Origin: Escarpia spicata
Taxonomy: Eukaryota > Annelida > Polychaeta > Sabellida > Siboglinidae
Length of the DNA: 64,000 bases
Direction of reading: 5' to 3'
Assembly: GCA_963995525.1 (NCBI GenBank)
Contig: CAXEFP010000001.1
Span: 2,042,201 to 2,106,200 of the forward strand
Part shown: positions 51,237 to 63,398 of the stretch, piece by piece
How the letters are laid out: every line of letters begins with the position of its first letter
How positions within the stretch are numbered: position 1 is the first letter of the stretch
Translations under genes and position numbers: made by a program
Notes under the pieces: generated by a model
Databases searched by the model: none
What the model saw: only the letters and a program-made list of their open reading frames with translations
Told to the model about the DNA's origin: nothing

Positions 51237-51820
51237 GTGTAGGATGGAGGAGCCATGTTATGTTGGATTTGGAAAGTGTAGGTTGGAGGAGCCATGCTAT
51301 GTTGGAGTTGGAGAGTGTAGGAAGGATAAGCCATGTTATGTTGAAGTTGGAGAGTGTGGGATGGAGGAGTCATGCTGTGTTGGAGTTGGAGAGTGTAGGA
51401 TGGAGGAACCATGTTATGTTGGAGTTGCAGAGTGTAGGATGGAGGAGCCATGTTATTTTGGAGTTGGAGAGTGCAGTATGGAGGAGCCATGCTATGTTGG
51501 AGTTGGAGAGTGTAGGATGGAGAAGCCATGTTATGTTGAAGTTGGAGAGTGTGGGATGGAGGAGTCATGCTGTGTTGGAGTTGGAGAGTGTAGGATGTTA
51601 GTATAGTAGTAGTATATTAGTGTAGTAGTATTATAGTAGTATAGTAGTAGTATAGTAGTAGGATAGTAGTAGGATAGTAGTAGCATAATAGTATAGTAGC
51701 ATAGTAGTATAGTAGGATGGAGGAGCCATGTTATGTTGGAGTTGGAGTGTGTAGGATGGAGGAGCCATGTTATGTTGGAGTTGGAGAGTGCAGTATGGAG
51801 GAGCAATGCTATGTTGGTGT
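51237..51820 (-). repeat. Class I core (GTTGCAGAG variant)
   Basis: Second of three cores with GTTGCAGAGTG (near 51425) and the altered spacer form. The array at 51821-52448 contains TAGTAATGTAGG near 52323 and a TATTATAG near 52208. Confidence 0.9.
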
Positions 51821-52448
51821 ATAGTAGTATAGTAGGATAGTAGTATAGTAGTATAGTAGGATAGTAGTATAGTAGGATAGTAGTATAGTAGGATAGTAGT
51901 ATAGTAGTATAGTAGTATAGTAGGATAGTAGTATAGTAGGATAGTAGTATAGTAGGATAGTAGTATAGTAGGATAGTAGTATAGTAGGATAGTAGTATAG
52001 TAGGATAGTAGTATAGTAGGATAGTAGTATAGTAGGATAGTAGTATAGTAGGATAGTAGTATAGTAGGATAGTAGTATAGTAGGATAGTAGTATAGTAGG
52101 ATAGTAGTATAGTAGGATAGTAGTATAGTAGGATAGTAGTATAGTAGGATAGTAGTATAGTAGGATAGTAGGATAGTAGTATAGTAGGATAGTAGTATAG
52201 TAGTATAGTATTATAGTAGTATAGTAGTATAGTAGTATAGTAGGATAGTAGTATAGTAGGATAGTAGTATAGTAGTATAGTAGGATAGTAGTATAGTAGG
52301 ATAGTAGTATAGTAGGATAGTAGTAATGTAGGATAGTAGTATAGTAGGATAGTAGTATAGTAGGATAGTAGTATAGTAGGATAGTAGTATAGTAGGATAG
52401 TAGTATAGTAGGATAGTAGTATAGTAGGATAGTAGTATAGTAGGATAG

Positions 52449-52660
52449 TAGCATAGTAGTATAGTATTATAGTAGTATAGTAGTATAATAGTATAGTAGC
52501 ATAGTAGTATAGTAGGATGGAGGAGCCATGTTATGTTGGAGTTGGAGTGTGTAGGATGGAGGAGCCATGTTATGTTGGAGTTGGAGTGTGTAGGATGGAG
52601 GAGCCATGTTATGTTGGAGTTGGAGAGTGCAGTATGGAGGAGCAATGCTATGTTGGTGTA
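52449..52660 (-). repeat. Core remnant: octamers run into spacer interior
   Basis: The array passes without a break into the inner half of a spacer (TAGCATAGTAGTATAGTATT at about 52449) and then a three-unit lead. The whole body and the outer half of the spacer, including CTAACATCC, are missing. Array follows at 52661-53129, with a run of TAGGATAG octamers near 52805. Confidence 0.87.
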
Positions 52661-53129
52661 TAGTAGTATAGTAGTATAGTAGTATAGTAGTATAGTAGTA
52701 TAGTAGGATAGTAGTATAATAGGATAGTAGTATAGTAGGATAGTAGTATAGTAGGATAGTAGTATAGTAGGATAGTAGTATAGTAGGATAGTAGTATAGT
52801 AGGATAGTAGGATAGTAGGATAGTAGGATAGTAGGATAGTAGGATAGTAGGATAGTAGTATAGTAGGATAGTAGTATAGTAGGATAGTAGTATAGTAGGA
52901 TAGTAGTATAGTAGGATAGTAGTATAGTAGGATAGTAGTATAGTAGGATAGTAGTATAGTAGGATAGTAGTATAGTAGGATAGTAGTATAGTAGGATAGT
53001 AGGATAGTAGTATAGTAGGATAGTAGTATAGTAGGATAGTAGTATAGTAGTATAGTAGTATAGTAGGATAGTAGGATAGTAGTATAGTAGGATAGTAGTA
53101 TAGTAGTATAGTAGGATAGTAGTATAGTA

Positions 53130-53725
53130 GTGTAGGATGGAGGAGCCATGTTATGTTGGATTTGGAAAGTGTAGGTTGGAGGAGCCATGCTATGTTGGAG
53201 TTGGAGAGTGTAGGAAGGATAAGCCATGTTATGTTGAAGTTGGAGAGTGTGGGATGGAGGAGTCATGCTGTGTTGGAGTTGGAGAGTGTAGGATGGAGGA
53301 ACCATGTTATGTTGGAGTTGGAGAGTGTAGGATGGAGGAGCCATGTTATTTTGGAGTTGGAGAGTGCAGTATGGAGGAGCCATGCTATGTTGGAGTTGGA
53401 GAGTGTAGGATGGAGAAGCCATGTTATGTTGAAGTTGGAGAGTGTGGGATGGAGGAGTCATGCTGTGTTGGAGTTGGAGAGTGTAGGATGTTAGTATAGT
53501 AGTAGTATATTAGTGTAGTAGTATTATAGTAGTAGGATAGTAGTAGCATAGTAGTATAGTAGCATAGTAGTATAGTATTATAGTAGTATAATAGTATAGT
53601 AGCATAGTAGTATAGTAGGATGGAGGAGCCATGTTATGTTGGAGTTGGAGTGTGTAGGATGGAGGAGCCATGTTATGTTGGAGTTGGAGAGTGCAGTATG
53701 GAGGAGCAATGCTATGTTGGTGTAT
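53130..53725 (-). repeat. Class I core, nine-unit body
   Basis: Standard body, short-type spacer 53491-53619, lead to 53725. Its array, 53726-54377, ends in a class II-type edge with GTATTGTAGG near 54299. Confidence 0.9.
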
Positions 53726-54377
53726 AGTAGTATAGTAGTATAGTAGGATAGTAGTATAGTAGGATAGTAGTATAATAGGATAGTAGTATAGTATGATAGT
53801 AGTATAGTAGGATAGTAGTATAGTAGGATAGTAGTATAGTAGTATAGTAGGATAGTAGTATAGTAGGATAGTAGTATAGTAGTATAGTAGGATAGTAGTA
53901 TAGTAGTATAGTAGGATAGTAGTATAGTAGGATAGTAGTATAATAGGATAGTAGTATAGTATGATAGTAGTATAGTAGGATAGTAGTATAGTAGGATAGT
54001 AGTATAGTAGTATAGTAGGATAGTAGTATAGTAGGATAGTAGTATAGTAGGATAGTAGTATAGTAGGATAGTAGTATAGTAGGATAGTAGTATAGTAGGA
54101 TAGTAGTATAGTAGTATATTAGTATAGTAGTATAGTAGGATAGTAGTATAGTAGTATAGTAGGATAGCAGTATAGTAGTATAGTAGTATAGTAGGATAGT
54201 AGTATAGTAGGATAGTAGTATAGTAGGATAGTAGTATAGTAGGATAGTAGTATAGTAGGATAGTAGTATAGTAGTATAGTAGTATAGTAGTATAGTAGTA
54301 TTGTAGGATAGTAGGATAGTAGTATAGTAGGATAGTAGTATAGTAGTATAGTAGGATAGTAGTATAGTAGTATAGTA

Positions 54378-55144
54378 GTGTAGGATGGAGGAGCCATGTT
54401 ATGTTGGATTTGGAAAGTGTAGGTTGGAGGAGCCATGCTATGTTGGAGTTGGAGAGTGTAGGATGGAGAAGCCATGTTATGTTGAAGTTGGAGAGTGTGG
54501 GATGGAGGAGTCATGCTGTATTGGAGTTGGAGAGTGTAGGATGGAGGAACCATGTTATGTTGGAGTTGGAGAGTGTAGGATGGAGGAGCCATGCTATGTT
54601 GGAGTTGGAGAGTGTAGGATGGAGAAGCCATGTTATGTTGAAGTTGGAGAGTGTGGGATGGAGGAGTCATGCTGTATTGGAGTTGGAGAGTGTAGGATGG
54701 AGGAACCATGTTATGTTGGAGTTGGAGAGTGTAGGATGGAGGAGCCATGTTATTTTGGAGTTGGAGAGTGCAGTATGGAGGAGCCATGCTATGTTGGAGT
54801 TGGAGAGTGTAGGATGGAGAAGCCATGTTATGTTGAAGTTGGAGAGTGTGGGATGGAGGAGTCATGCTGTGTTGGAATTGGAGAGTGTAGGATGTTAGTA
54901 TAGTAGTAGTATATTAGTGTAGTAGTATTATAGTAGTATAGTAGTAGGATAGTAGTAGCATAGTAGTATATTAGCATAGTAGTATAGTATTATAGTAGTA
55001 TAGTAGTATAATAATATAGTAGCATAGTAGTATAGTAGGATGGAGGAGCCATGTTATGTTGGAGTTGGAGTGTGTAGGATGGAGGAGCCATGTTATGTTG
55101 GAGTTGGAGAGTGCAGTATGGAGGAGCAATGCTATGTTGGTGTA
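54378..55144 (-). repeat. Hybrid class I core with 13-unit body
   Basis: A class II-type array edge (GTATTGTAGG, double TAGTATAG) leads into a class I body. The body repeats a four-to-five-unit group (GAGAAGCC, CTGTATTGG, GAGGAACC) twice and ends with GGAATTGG. Spacer with ATAATAATATAG, lead to 55144. Array follows at 55145-55533. Confidence 0.88.
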
Positions 55145-55533
55145 TAGTAGTATAGTAGTATAGTAGTATAGTAGTATAGTAGTATAGTAATATAGTAGGA
55201 TAGTAGTATAGTAGGATAGTAGTATAGTAGGATAGTAGTATAGTAGGATGGTAGTATAGTAGGATAGTAGTATAGTAGGATAGTAGTATAGTAGGATAGT
55301 AGTATAGTAGGATAGTAGTATAGTAGGATAGTAGTATAGTAGGATAGTAGTATAGTAGGATAGTAGTATAGTAGGATAGTAGGATAGTAGTATAGTAGGA
55401 TAGTAGTATAGTAGTATAGTAGTATAGTAGTATAGTAGTATAGTAGTATTGTAGGATAGTAGGATAGTAGTATAGTAGGATAGTAGTATAGTAGTATAGT
55501 AGGATAGTAGTATAGTAGTATAGTAGTATAGTA

Positions 55534-55800
55534 GTGTAGGATGGAGGAGCCATGTTATGTTGGATTTGGAAAGTGTAGGTTGGAGGAGCCATGCTATGTT
55601 GGATTTGGAGAGTGTAGGAAGGATAAGCCATGTTATGTTGAAGTTGGAGAGTGTGGGATGGAGGAGTCATGCTGTGTTGGAGTTGGAGAGTGTAGGATGG
55701 AGGAACCATGTTATGTTGGAGTTGGAGTGTGTAGGATGGAGGAGCCATGTTATGTTGGAGTTGGAGAGTGCAGTATGGAGGAGCAATGCTATGTTGGTGT
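55534..55800 (-). repeat. Class II core
   Basis: Copy of 50524-50790 at a shift of 5,010 bp. Array follows at 55801-56246. Confidence 0.9.
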
Positions 55801-56246
55801 ATAGTAGTATAGTAGTATAGTAGTATAGTAGTATAGTAGTATAGTAGTATAGTAGGATAGTAGTATAGTAGGATAGTAGTATAGTAGGATAGTAGTATAG
55901 TAGGATAGTAGTATAGTAGGATAGTAGTATAGTAGGATAGTAGTATAGTAGGATAGTAGTATAGTAGGATAGTAGTATAGTAGGATAGTATTATAGTAGG
56001 ATAGTAGGATAGTAGGATAGTAGTATAGTAGGATAGTAGTATAGTAGTATAGTAGGATAGTAGTATAGTAGGATAGTAGTATAGTAGGATAGTAGTATAG
56101 TAGGATAGTAGTATAGTAGGATAGTAGGATAGTAGTATAGTAGGATAGTAGTATAGTAGGATAGTAGTATAGTAGTATAGTAGGATAGTAGGATAGTAGT
56201 ATAGTAGGATAGTAGTATAGTAGTATAGTAGGATAGTAGTATAGTA

Positions 56247-56830
56247 GTGTAGGATGGAGGAGCCATGTTATGTTGGATTTGGAAAGTGTAGGTTGGAGGA
56301 GCCATGCTATGTTGGAGTTGGAGAGTGTAGGAAGGATAAGCCATGTTATGTTGAAGTTGGAGAGTGTGGGATGGAGGAGTCATGCTGTGTTGGAGTTGGA
56401 GAGTGTAGGATGGAGGAACCATGTTATGTTGGAGTTGCAGAGTGTAGGATGGAGGAGCCATGTTATTTTGGAGTTGGAGAGTGCAGTATGGAGGAGCCAT
56501 GCTATGTTGGAGTTGGAGAGTGTAGGATGGAGAAGCCATGTTATGTTGAAGTTGGAGAGTGTGGGATGGAGGAGTCATGCTGTGTTGGAGTTGGAGAGTG
56601 TAGGATGTTAGTATAGTAGTAGTATATTAGTGTAGTAGTATTATAGTAGTATAGTAGTAGTATAGTAGTAGGATAGTAGTAGGATAGTAGTAGCATAATA
56701 GTATAGTAGCATAGTAGTATAGTAGGATGGAGGAGCCATGTTATGTTGGAGTTGGAGTGTGTAGGATGGAGGAGCCATGTTATGTTGGAGTTGGAGAGTG
56801 CAGTATGGAGGAGCAATGCTATGTTGGTGT
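56247..56830 (-). repeat. Class I core (GTTGCAGAG variant)
   Basis: Third core with GTTGCAGAGTG (near 56435) and the altered spacer. The array at 56831-57492 departs from the 51821 array at about 57078 and has TAGTAATATAG near 57306. Confidence 0.9.
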
Positions 56831-57492
56831 ATAGTAGTATAGTAGGATAGTAGTATAGTAGTATAGTAGGATAGTAGTATAGTAGGATAGTAGTATAGTA
56901 GGATAGTAGTATAGTAGTATAGTAGTATAGTAGGATAGTAGTATAGTAGGATAGTAGTATAGTAGGATAGTAGTATAGTAGGATAGTAGTATAGTAGGAT
57001 AGTAGTATAGTAGGATAGTAGTATAGTAGGATAGTAGTATAGTAGGATAGTAGTATAGTAGGATAGTAGTATAGTAGTATAGTAGTATAGTAGGATAGTA
57101 GTATAGTAGGATAGTAGTATAGTAGGATAGTAGTATAGTAGGATAGTAGTATAGTAGGATAGTAGTATAGTAGGATAGTAGGATAGTAGTATAGTAGGAT
57201 AGTAGTATAGTAGGATAGTAGTATAGTAGGATAGTAGTATAGTAGGATAGTAGTATAGTAGGATAGTAGGATAGTAGTATAGTAGGATAGTAGTATAGTA
57301 GGATAGTAATATAGTAGGATAGTAGTATAGTAGGATAGTAGTATAGTAGGATAGTAGTATAGTAGGATAGTAGGATAGTAGTATAGTAGGATAGTAGTAT
57401 AGTAGGATAGTAGTATAGTAGTATAGTAGGATAGTAGGATAGTAGTATAGTAGGATAGTAGTATAGTAGTATAGTAGGATAGTAGTATAGTA

Positions 57493-57985
57493 GTGTAGGA
57501 TGGAGGAGCCATGTTATGTTGGATTTGGAAAGTGTAGGTTGGAGGAGCCATGCTATGTTGGAGTTGGAGAGTGTGGGATGGAGGAGTCATGCTGTGTTGG
57601 AGTTGGAGAGTGTAGGATGGAGAAGCCATGTTATGTTGAAGTTGGAGAGTGTGGGATGGAGGAGTCATGCTGTGTTGGAGTTGGAGAGTGTAGGATGTTA
57701 GTATAGTAGTAGTATATTAGTGTAGTAGTATTATAGTAGTATAGTAGTAGGCTAGTAGTAGCATAGTAGTATATTAGCATAGTAGTATAGTATTATAGTA
57801 GTATAGTAGTATAATAGTATAGTAGCATAGTAGTATAGTAGGATGGAGGAGCCATGTTATGTTGGAGTTGGAGTGTATAGGATGGAGGAGCCATGTTATG
57901 TTGGAGTTGGAGTGTGTAGGATGGAGGAGCCATGTTATGTTGGAGTTGGAGAGTGCAGTATGGAGGAGCAATGCTATGTTGGTGT
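57493..57985 (-). repeat. Class I core, five-unit body (GGCTAG spacer)
   Basis: Body 57493-57697, spacer with AGTAGGCTAGTAG at 57748-57760, three-unit lead with GGAGTGTATAGG. Copies at 61996 and 63399. The array at 57986-58455 has GTATCGTAGG at 58112-58121, a rare CpG, and GTATAGCAGG near 58282. Confidence 0.9.
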
Positions 57986-58455
57986 ATAGTAGTATAGTAG
58001 TATAGTAGTATAGTAGTATAGTAGTATAGTAGTATAGTAGTATAGTAGTATAGTAGTATAGTAGTATAGTATGATAGTAGTATAGTAGGATAGTAGTATA
58101 GTAGGATAGTAGTATCGTAGGATAGTAGTATAGTAGGATAGTAGTATAGTAGGATAGTAGTATAGTAGGATAGTAGGATAGTAGTATAGTAGGATAGTAG
58201 TATAGTAGGATAGTAGTATAGTAGTATAGTAGGATAGTAGTATAGTAGGATAGTAGTATAGTAGGATAGTAGGATAGTAGTATAGCAGGATAGTAGTATA
58301 GTAGGATAGTAGTATAGTAGGATAGTAGTATAGTAGGATAGTAGTATAGTAGGATAGTAGTATAGTAGTATAGTAGTATAGTAGTATAGTAGGATAGTAG
58401 GATAGTAGTATAGTAGGATAGTAGTATAGTAGTATAGTAGGATAGTAGTATAGTA

Positions 58456-59269
58456 GTGTAGGATGGAGGAGCCATGTTATGTTGGATTTGGAAAGTGTAG
58501 GTTGGAGGAGCCATGCTATGTTGGAGTTGGAGAGTGTAGGAAGGATAAGCCATGTTATGTTGAAGTTGGAGAGTGTGGGATGGAGGAGTCATGCTGTGTT
58601 GGAGTTGGAGAATGTAGGATGGAGGAACCATGTTATGTTGGAGTTGGAGAGTGCAGGATGGAGGAGCCATGTTATTTTGGAGTTGGAGAGTGCAGTATGG
58701 AGGCGCCATGCTATGTTGGAGTTGGAGAGTGTAGGATGGAGAAGCCATGTTATGTTGAAGTTGGAGAGTGTAGGATGTTAGTATAGTAGTAGTATATTAG
58801 TGTAGTAGTATTATAGTAGTATAATAGTATAATAGTATAGTAGCATAGTAGTATAGTAGGATGGAGGAGCCATGTTATGTTGGAGTTGGAGTGTGTAGGA
58901 TGGAGGAGCCATGTTATGTTGAAGTTGGAGAGTGTGGGATGGAGGAGTCATGCTGTGTTGGAGTTGGAGAGTGTAGGATGTTAGTATAGTAGTAGTATAT
59001 TAGTGTAGTAGTATTATAGTAGTATAGTAGTAGGATAGTAGTAGCATAGTAGTATATTAGCATAGTAGTATAGTATTATAGTAGTATAGTAGTATAATAG
59101 TATAGTAGCATAGTAGTATAGTAGGATGGAGGAGCCATGTTATGTTGGAGTTGGAGTGTATAGGATGGAGGAGCCATGTTATGTTGGAGTTGGAGTGTGT
59201 AGGATGGAGGAGCCATGTTATGTTGGAGTTGGAGAGTGCAGTATGGAGGAGCAATGCTATGTTGGTGTA
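58456..59269 (-). repeat. Rearranged class I core with two spacers
   Basis: Eight-unit body 58456-58778 with GAGGCGCC at 58701-58708, truncated spacer 58779-58858, fused lead/body of about three units 58859-58981, second spacer 58982-59122, three-unit lead to 59269. The array at 59270-59802 repeats GTATCGTAGG at 59371-59380 and ends with a class II edge. Confidence 0.88.
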
Positions 59270-59802
59270 TAGTAGTATAGTAGTATAGTAGTATAGTAGT
59301 ATAGTAGTATAGTAGTATAGTAGTATAGTAGGATAGTAGTATAGTAGGATAGTAGTATAGTAGGATAGTAGTATCGTAGGATAGTAGTATAGTAGGATAG
59401 TAGTATAGTAGGATAGTAGTATAGTAGGATAGTAGGATAGTAGTATAGTAGGATAGTAGTATAGTAGGATAGTAGTATAGTAGTATAGTAGGATAGTAGT
59501 ATAGTAGGATAGTAGTATAGTAGGATAGTAGGATAGTAGTATAGTAGGATAGTAGTATAGTAGGATAGTAGTATAGTAGGATAGTAGTATAGTAGGATAG
59601 TAGTATAGTAGGATAGTAGTATAGTAGGATAGTAGTATAGTAGGATAGTAGGATAGTAGTATAGTAGGATAGTAGTATAGTAGTATAGTAGTATAGTAGT
59701 ATAGTAGTATAGTAGTATTGTAGGATAGTAGGATAGTAGTATAGTAGGATAGTAGTATAGTAGTATAGTAGGATAGTAGTATAGTAGTATAGTAGTATAG
59801 TA

Positions 59803-60069
59803 GTGTAGGATGGAGGAGCCATGTTATGTTGGATTTGGAAAGTGTAGGTTGGAGGAGCCATGCTATGTTGGATTTGGAGAGTGTAGGAAGGATAAGCCAT
59901 GTTATGTTGAAGTTGGAGAGTGTGGGATGGAGGAGTCATGCTGTGTTGGAGTTGGAGAGTGTAGGATGGAGGAACCATGTTATGTTGGAGTTGGAGTGTG
60001 TAGGATGGAGGAGCCATGTTATGTTGGAGTTGGAGAGTGCAGTATGGAGGAGCAATGCTATGTTGGTGT
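59803..60069 (-). repeat. Class II core
   Basis: About seven units, preceded by GTATTGTAGG near 59716. It is the last class II core in the window. Array follows at 60070-60532. Confidence 0.9.
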
Positions 60070-60532
60070 ATAGTAGTATAGTAGTATAGTAGTATAGTAG
60101 TATAGTAGTATAGTAGTATAGTAGGATAGTAGTATAGTAGGATAGTAGTATAGTAGGATAGTAGTATAGTAGGATAGTAGTATAGTAGGATAGTAGTATA
60201 GTAGGATAGTAGTATAGTAGGATAGTAGTATAGTAGGATAGTAGTATAGTAGGATAGTAGTATAGTAGGATAGTAGTATAGTAGGATAGTAGTATAGTAG
60301 GATAGTAGTATAGTAGGATAGTAGTATAGTAGGATAGTAGTATAGTAGTATAGTAGGATAGTAGTATAGTAGGATAGTAGTATAGTAGGATAGTAGTATA
60401 GTAGGATAGTAGGATAGTAGTATAGTAGGATAGTAGTATAGTAGGATAGTAGTATAGTAGTATAGTAGGATAGTAGGATAGTAGTATAGTAGGATAGTAG
60501 TATAGTAGTATAGTAGGATAGTAGTATAGTAG

Positions 60533-61221
60533 TGTAGGATGGAGGAGCCATGTTATGTTGGATTTGGAAAGTGTGGGATGGAGGAGTCATGCTGTGTTGG
60601 AGTTGGAGAGTGTAGGATGTTAAGTATAGTAGTAGTATATTAGTGTAGTAGTATTATAGTAGTATAGTAGTAGGATAGTAGTAGCATAGTAGTATAGTAT
60701 TATAGTAGTATAGTAGTATATTAGCATAGTAGTATAGTATTATAGTAGTATAGTAGTATAATAGTATAGTAGCATAGTAGTATAGTAGGATGGAGGAGCC
60801 ATGTTATGTTGGAGTTGGAGTGTGTAGGATGGAGGAGCCATGTTATGTTGGAGTTGGAGTGTGTAGGATGGAGGAGCCATGCTATGTTGGAGTTGGAGAG
60901 TGTAGGATGGAGAAGCCATGTTATGTTGAAGTTGGAGAGTGTGGGATGGAGGAGTCATGCTGTGTTGGAGTTGGAGAGTGTAGGATGTTAAGTATAGTAG
61001 TAGTATATTAGTGTAGTAGTATTATAGTAGTATAGTAGTAGGATAGTAGTAGCATAGTAGTATAGTATTATAGTAGTATAGTAGTATAATAGTATAGTAG
61101 CATAGTAGTATAGTAGGATGGAGGAGCCATGTTATGTTGGAGTTGGAGTGTGTAGGATGGAGGAGCCATGTTATGTTGGAGTTGGAGAGTGCAGTATGGA
61201 GGAGCAATGCTATGTTGGTGT
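60533..61221 (-). repeat. Rearranged core with doubled spacer and fused body
   Basis: A two-unit body 60533-60620 joins GGAAAGTG directly to GGGATGG. The spacer at 60621-60788 has its inner part partly duplicated. Fused lead/body 60789-60988, spacer 60989-61116, lead to 61221. Both spacers start GTTAAGTATAG, with one extra A found nowhere else. Array follows at 61222-61995, about 774 bp. Confidence 0.88.
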
Positions 61222-61995
61222 ATAGTAGTATAGTAGTATAGTAGTATAGTAGTATAGTAGTATAGTAGGATAGTAGTATAGTAGTATAGTAGGATAGTAG
61301 GATAGAAGTATAGTAGTATAGTAGGATAGTAGTATAGTAGGATAGTAGTATAGTAGGATAGTATTATAGTAGGATAGTAGTATAGTAGGATAGTAGTATA
61401 ATAGGATAGTAGTATAGTAGGATAGTAGTATAGTAGGATAGTAGTATAGTAGGATAGTAGTATAGTAGGATAGTAGGATAGTAGTATAGTAGTATAGTAG
61501 GATAGTAGTATAGTAGGATAGTAGTATAGTAGGATAGTAGTATAGTAGGATAGTAGTATAGTAGTATAGTAGTATAGTAGGATAGTAGTATAGTAGGATA
61601 GTAGTATAGTAGGATAGTAGTATAGTAGGATAGTAGTATAGTAGGATAGTAGTATAGTAGGATAGTAGGATAGTAGTATAGTAGGATAGTAGTATAGTAG
61701 GATAGTAGTATAGTAGGATAGTAGTATAGTAGGATAGTAGTATAGTAGGATAGTAGGATAGTAGTATAGTAGGATAGTAGTATAGTAGGATAGTAATATA
61801 GTAGGATAGTAGTATAGTAGGATAGTAGTATAGTAGGATAGTAGTATAGTAGGATAGTAGTATAGTAGGATAGTAGGATAGTAGTATAGTAGGATAGTAG
61901 TATAGTAGGATAGTAGTATAGTAGTATAGTAGGATAGTAGGATAGTAGTATAGTAGGATAGTAGTATAGTAGTATAGTAGGATAGTAGTATAGTA

Positions 61996-62488
61996 GTGTA
62001 GGATGGAGGAGCCATGTTATGTTGGATTTGGAAAGTGTAGGTTGGAGGAGCCATGCTATGTTGGAGTTGGAGAGTGTGGGATGGAGGAGTCATGCTGTGT
62101 TGGAGTTGGAGAGTGTAGGATGGAGAAGCCATGTTATGTTGAAGTTGGAGAGTGTGGGATGGAGGAGTCATGCTGTGTTGGAGTTGGAGAGTGTAGGATG
62201 TTAGTATAGTAGTAGTATATTAGTGTAGTAGTATTATAGTAGTATAGTAGTAGGCTAGTAGTAGCATAGTAGTATATTAGCATAGTAGTATAGTATTATA
62301 GTAGTATAGTAGTATAATAGTATAGTAGCATAGTAGTATAGTAGGATGGAGGAGCCATGTTATGTTGGAGTTGGAGTGTATAGGATGGAGGAGCCATGTT
62401 ATGTTGGAGTTGGAGTGTGTAGGATGGAGGAGCCATGTTATGTTGGAGTTGGAGAGTGCAGTATGGAGGAGCAATGCTATGTTGGTGT
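61996..62488 (-). repeat. Class I core, five-unit body (GGCTAG spacer)
   Basis: Copy of 57493-57985 at a shift of 4,503 bp, with GGCTAG near 62253 and GGAGTGTATAGG. The array at 62489-63398, about 910 bp, has CGTAGG at 62611 and one GGAAAG octamer near 62903. Confidence 0.9.
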
Positions 62489-63398
62489 ATAGTAGTATAG
62501 TAGTATAGTAGTATAGTAGTATAGTAGTATAGTAGTATAGTAGTATAGTAGTATAGTAGTATAGTATGATAGTAGTATAGTAGGATAGTAGTATAGTAGG
62601 ATAGTAGTATCGTAGGATAGTAGTATAGTAGGATAGTAGTATAGTAGGATAGTAGTATAGTAGGATAGTAGGATAGTAGTATAGTAGGATAGTAGTATAG
62701 TAGGATAGTAGTATAGTAGTATAGTAGGATAGTAGTATAGTAGGATAGTAGTATAGTAGGATAGTAGGATAGTAGTATAGCAGGATAGTAGTATAGTAGG
62801 ATAGTAGTATAGTAGGATAGTAGTATAGTAGGATAGTAGTATAGTAGGATAGTAGTATAGTAGTATAGTAGTATAGTAGTATAGTAGTATAGTAGTATAG
62901 TAGGAAAGTAGTATAGTAGGATAGTAGTATAGTAGGATAGTAGTATAGTAGGATAGTAGTATAGTAGTATAGTAGTATAGTAGGATAGTAGTATAGTAGG
63001 ATAGTAGTATAGTAGGATAGTAGTATAGTAGGATAGTAGTATAGTAGGATAGTAGTATAGTAGGATAGTAGGATAGTAGTATAGTAGGATAGTAGTATAG
63101 TAGGATAGTAGTATAGTAGGATAGTAGTATAGTAGGATAGTAGTATAGTAGGATAGTAGGATAGTAGTATAGTAGGATAGTAGTATAGTAGGATAGTAAT
63201 ATAGTAGGATAGTAGTATAGTAGGATAGTAGTATAGTAGGATAGTAGTATAGTAGGATAGTAGTATAGTAGGATAGTAGGATAGTAGTATAGTAGGATAG
63301 TAGTATAGTAGGATAGTAGTATAGTAGTATAGTAGGATAGTAGGATAGTAGTATAGTAGGATAGTAGTATAGTAGTATAGTAGGATAGTAGTATAGTA

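Larger units (their letters stand above)
49570..52067 (-). repeat. 5,010-bp-shift repeat, copy 1
   Basis: Collinear with 54580-57077 at a constant 5,010-bp shift at every landmark checked, with array variants GTAATATAG and GATGGTAG in matching places. Equal octamer counts in both copies suggest a very recent duplication. Limits are where I first see a difference (49565/54575 and about 52068/57078). Confidence 0.85.
54580..57077 (-). repeat. 5,010-bp-shift repeat, copy 2
   Basis: Partner of 49570-52067: class I end, class II core, GTTGCAGAG core and the arrays between them, at identical spacing. Confidence 0.85.
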
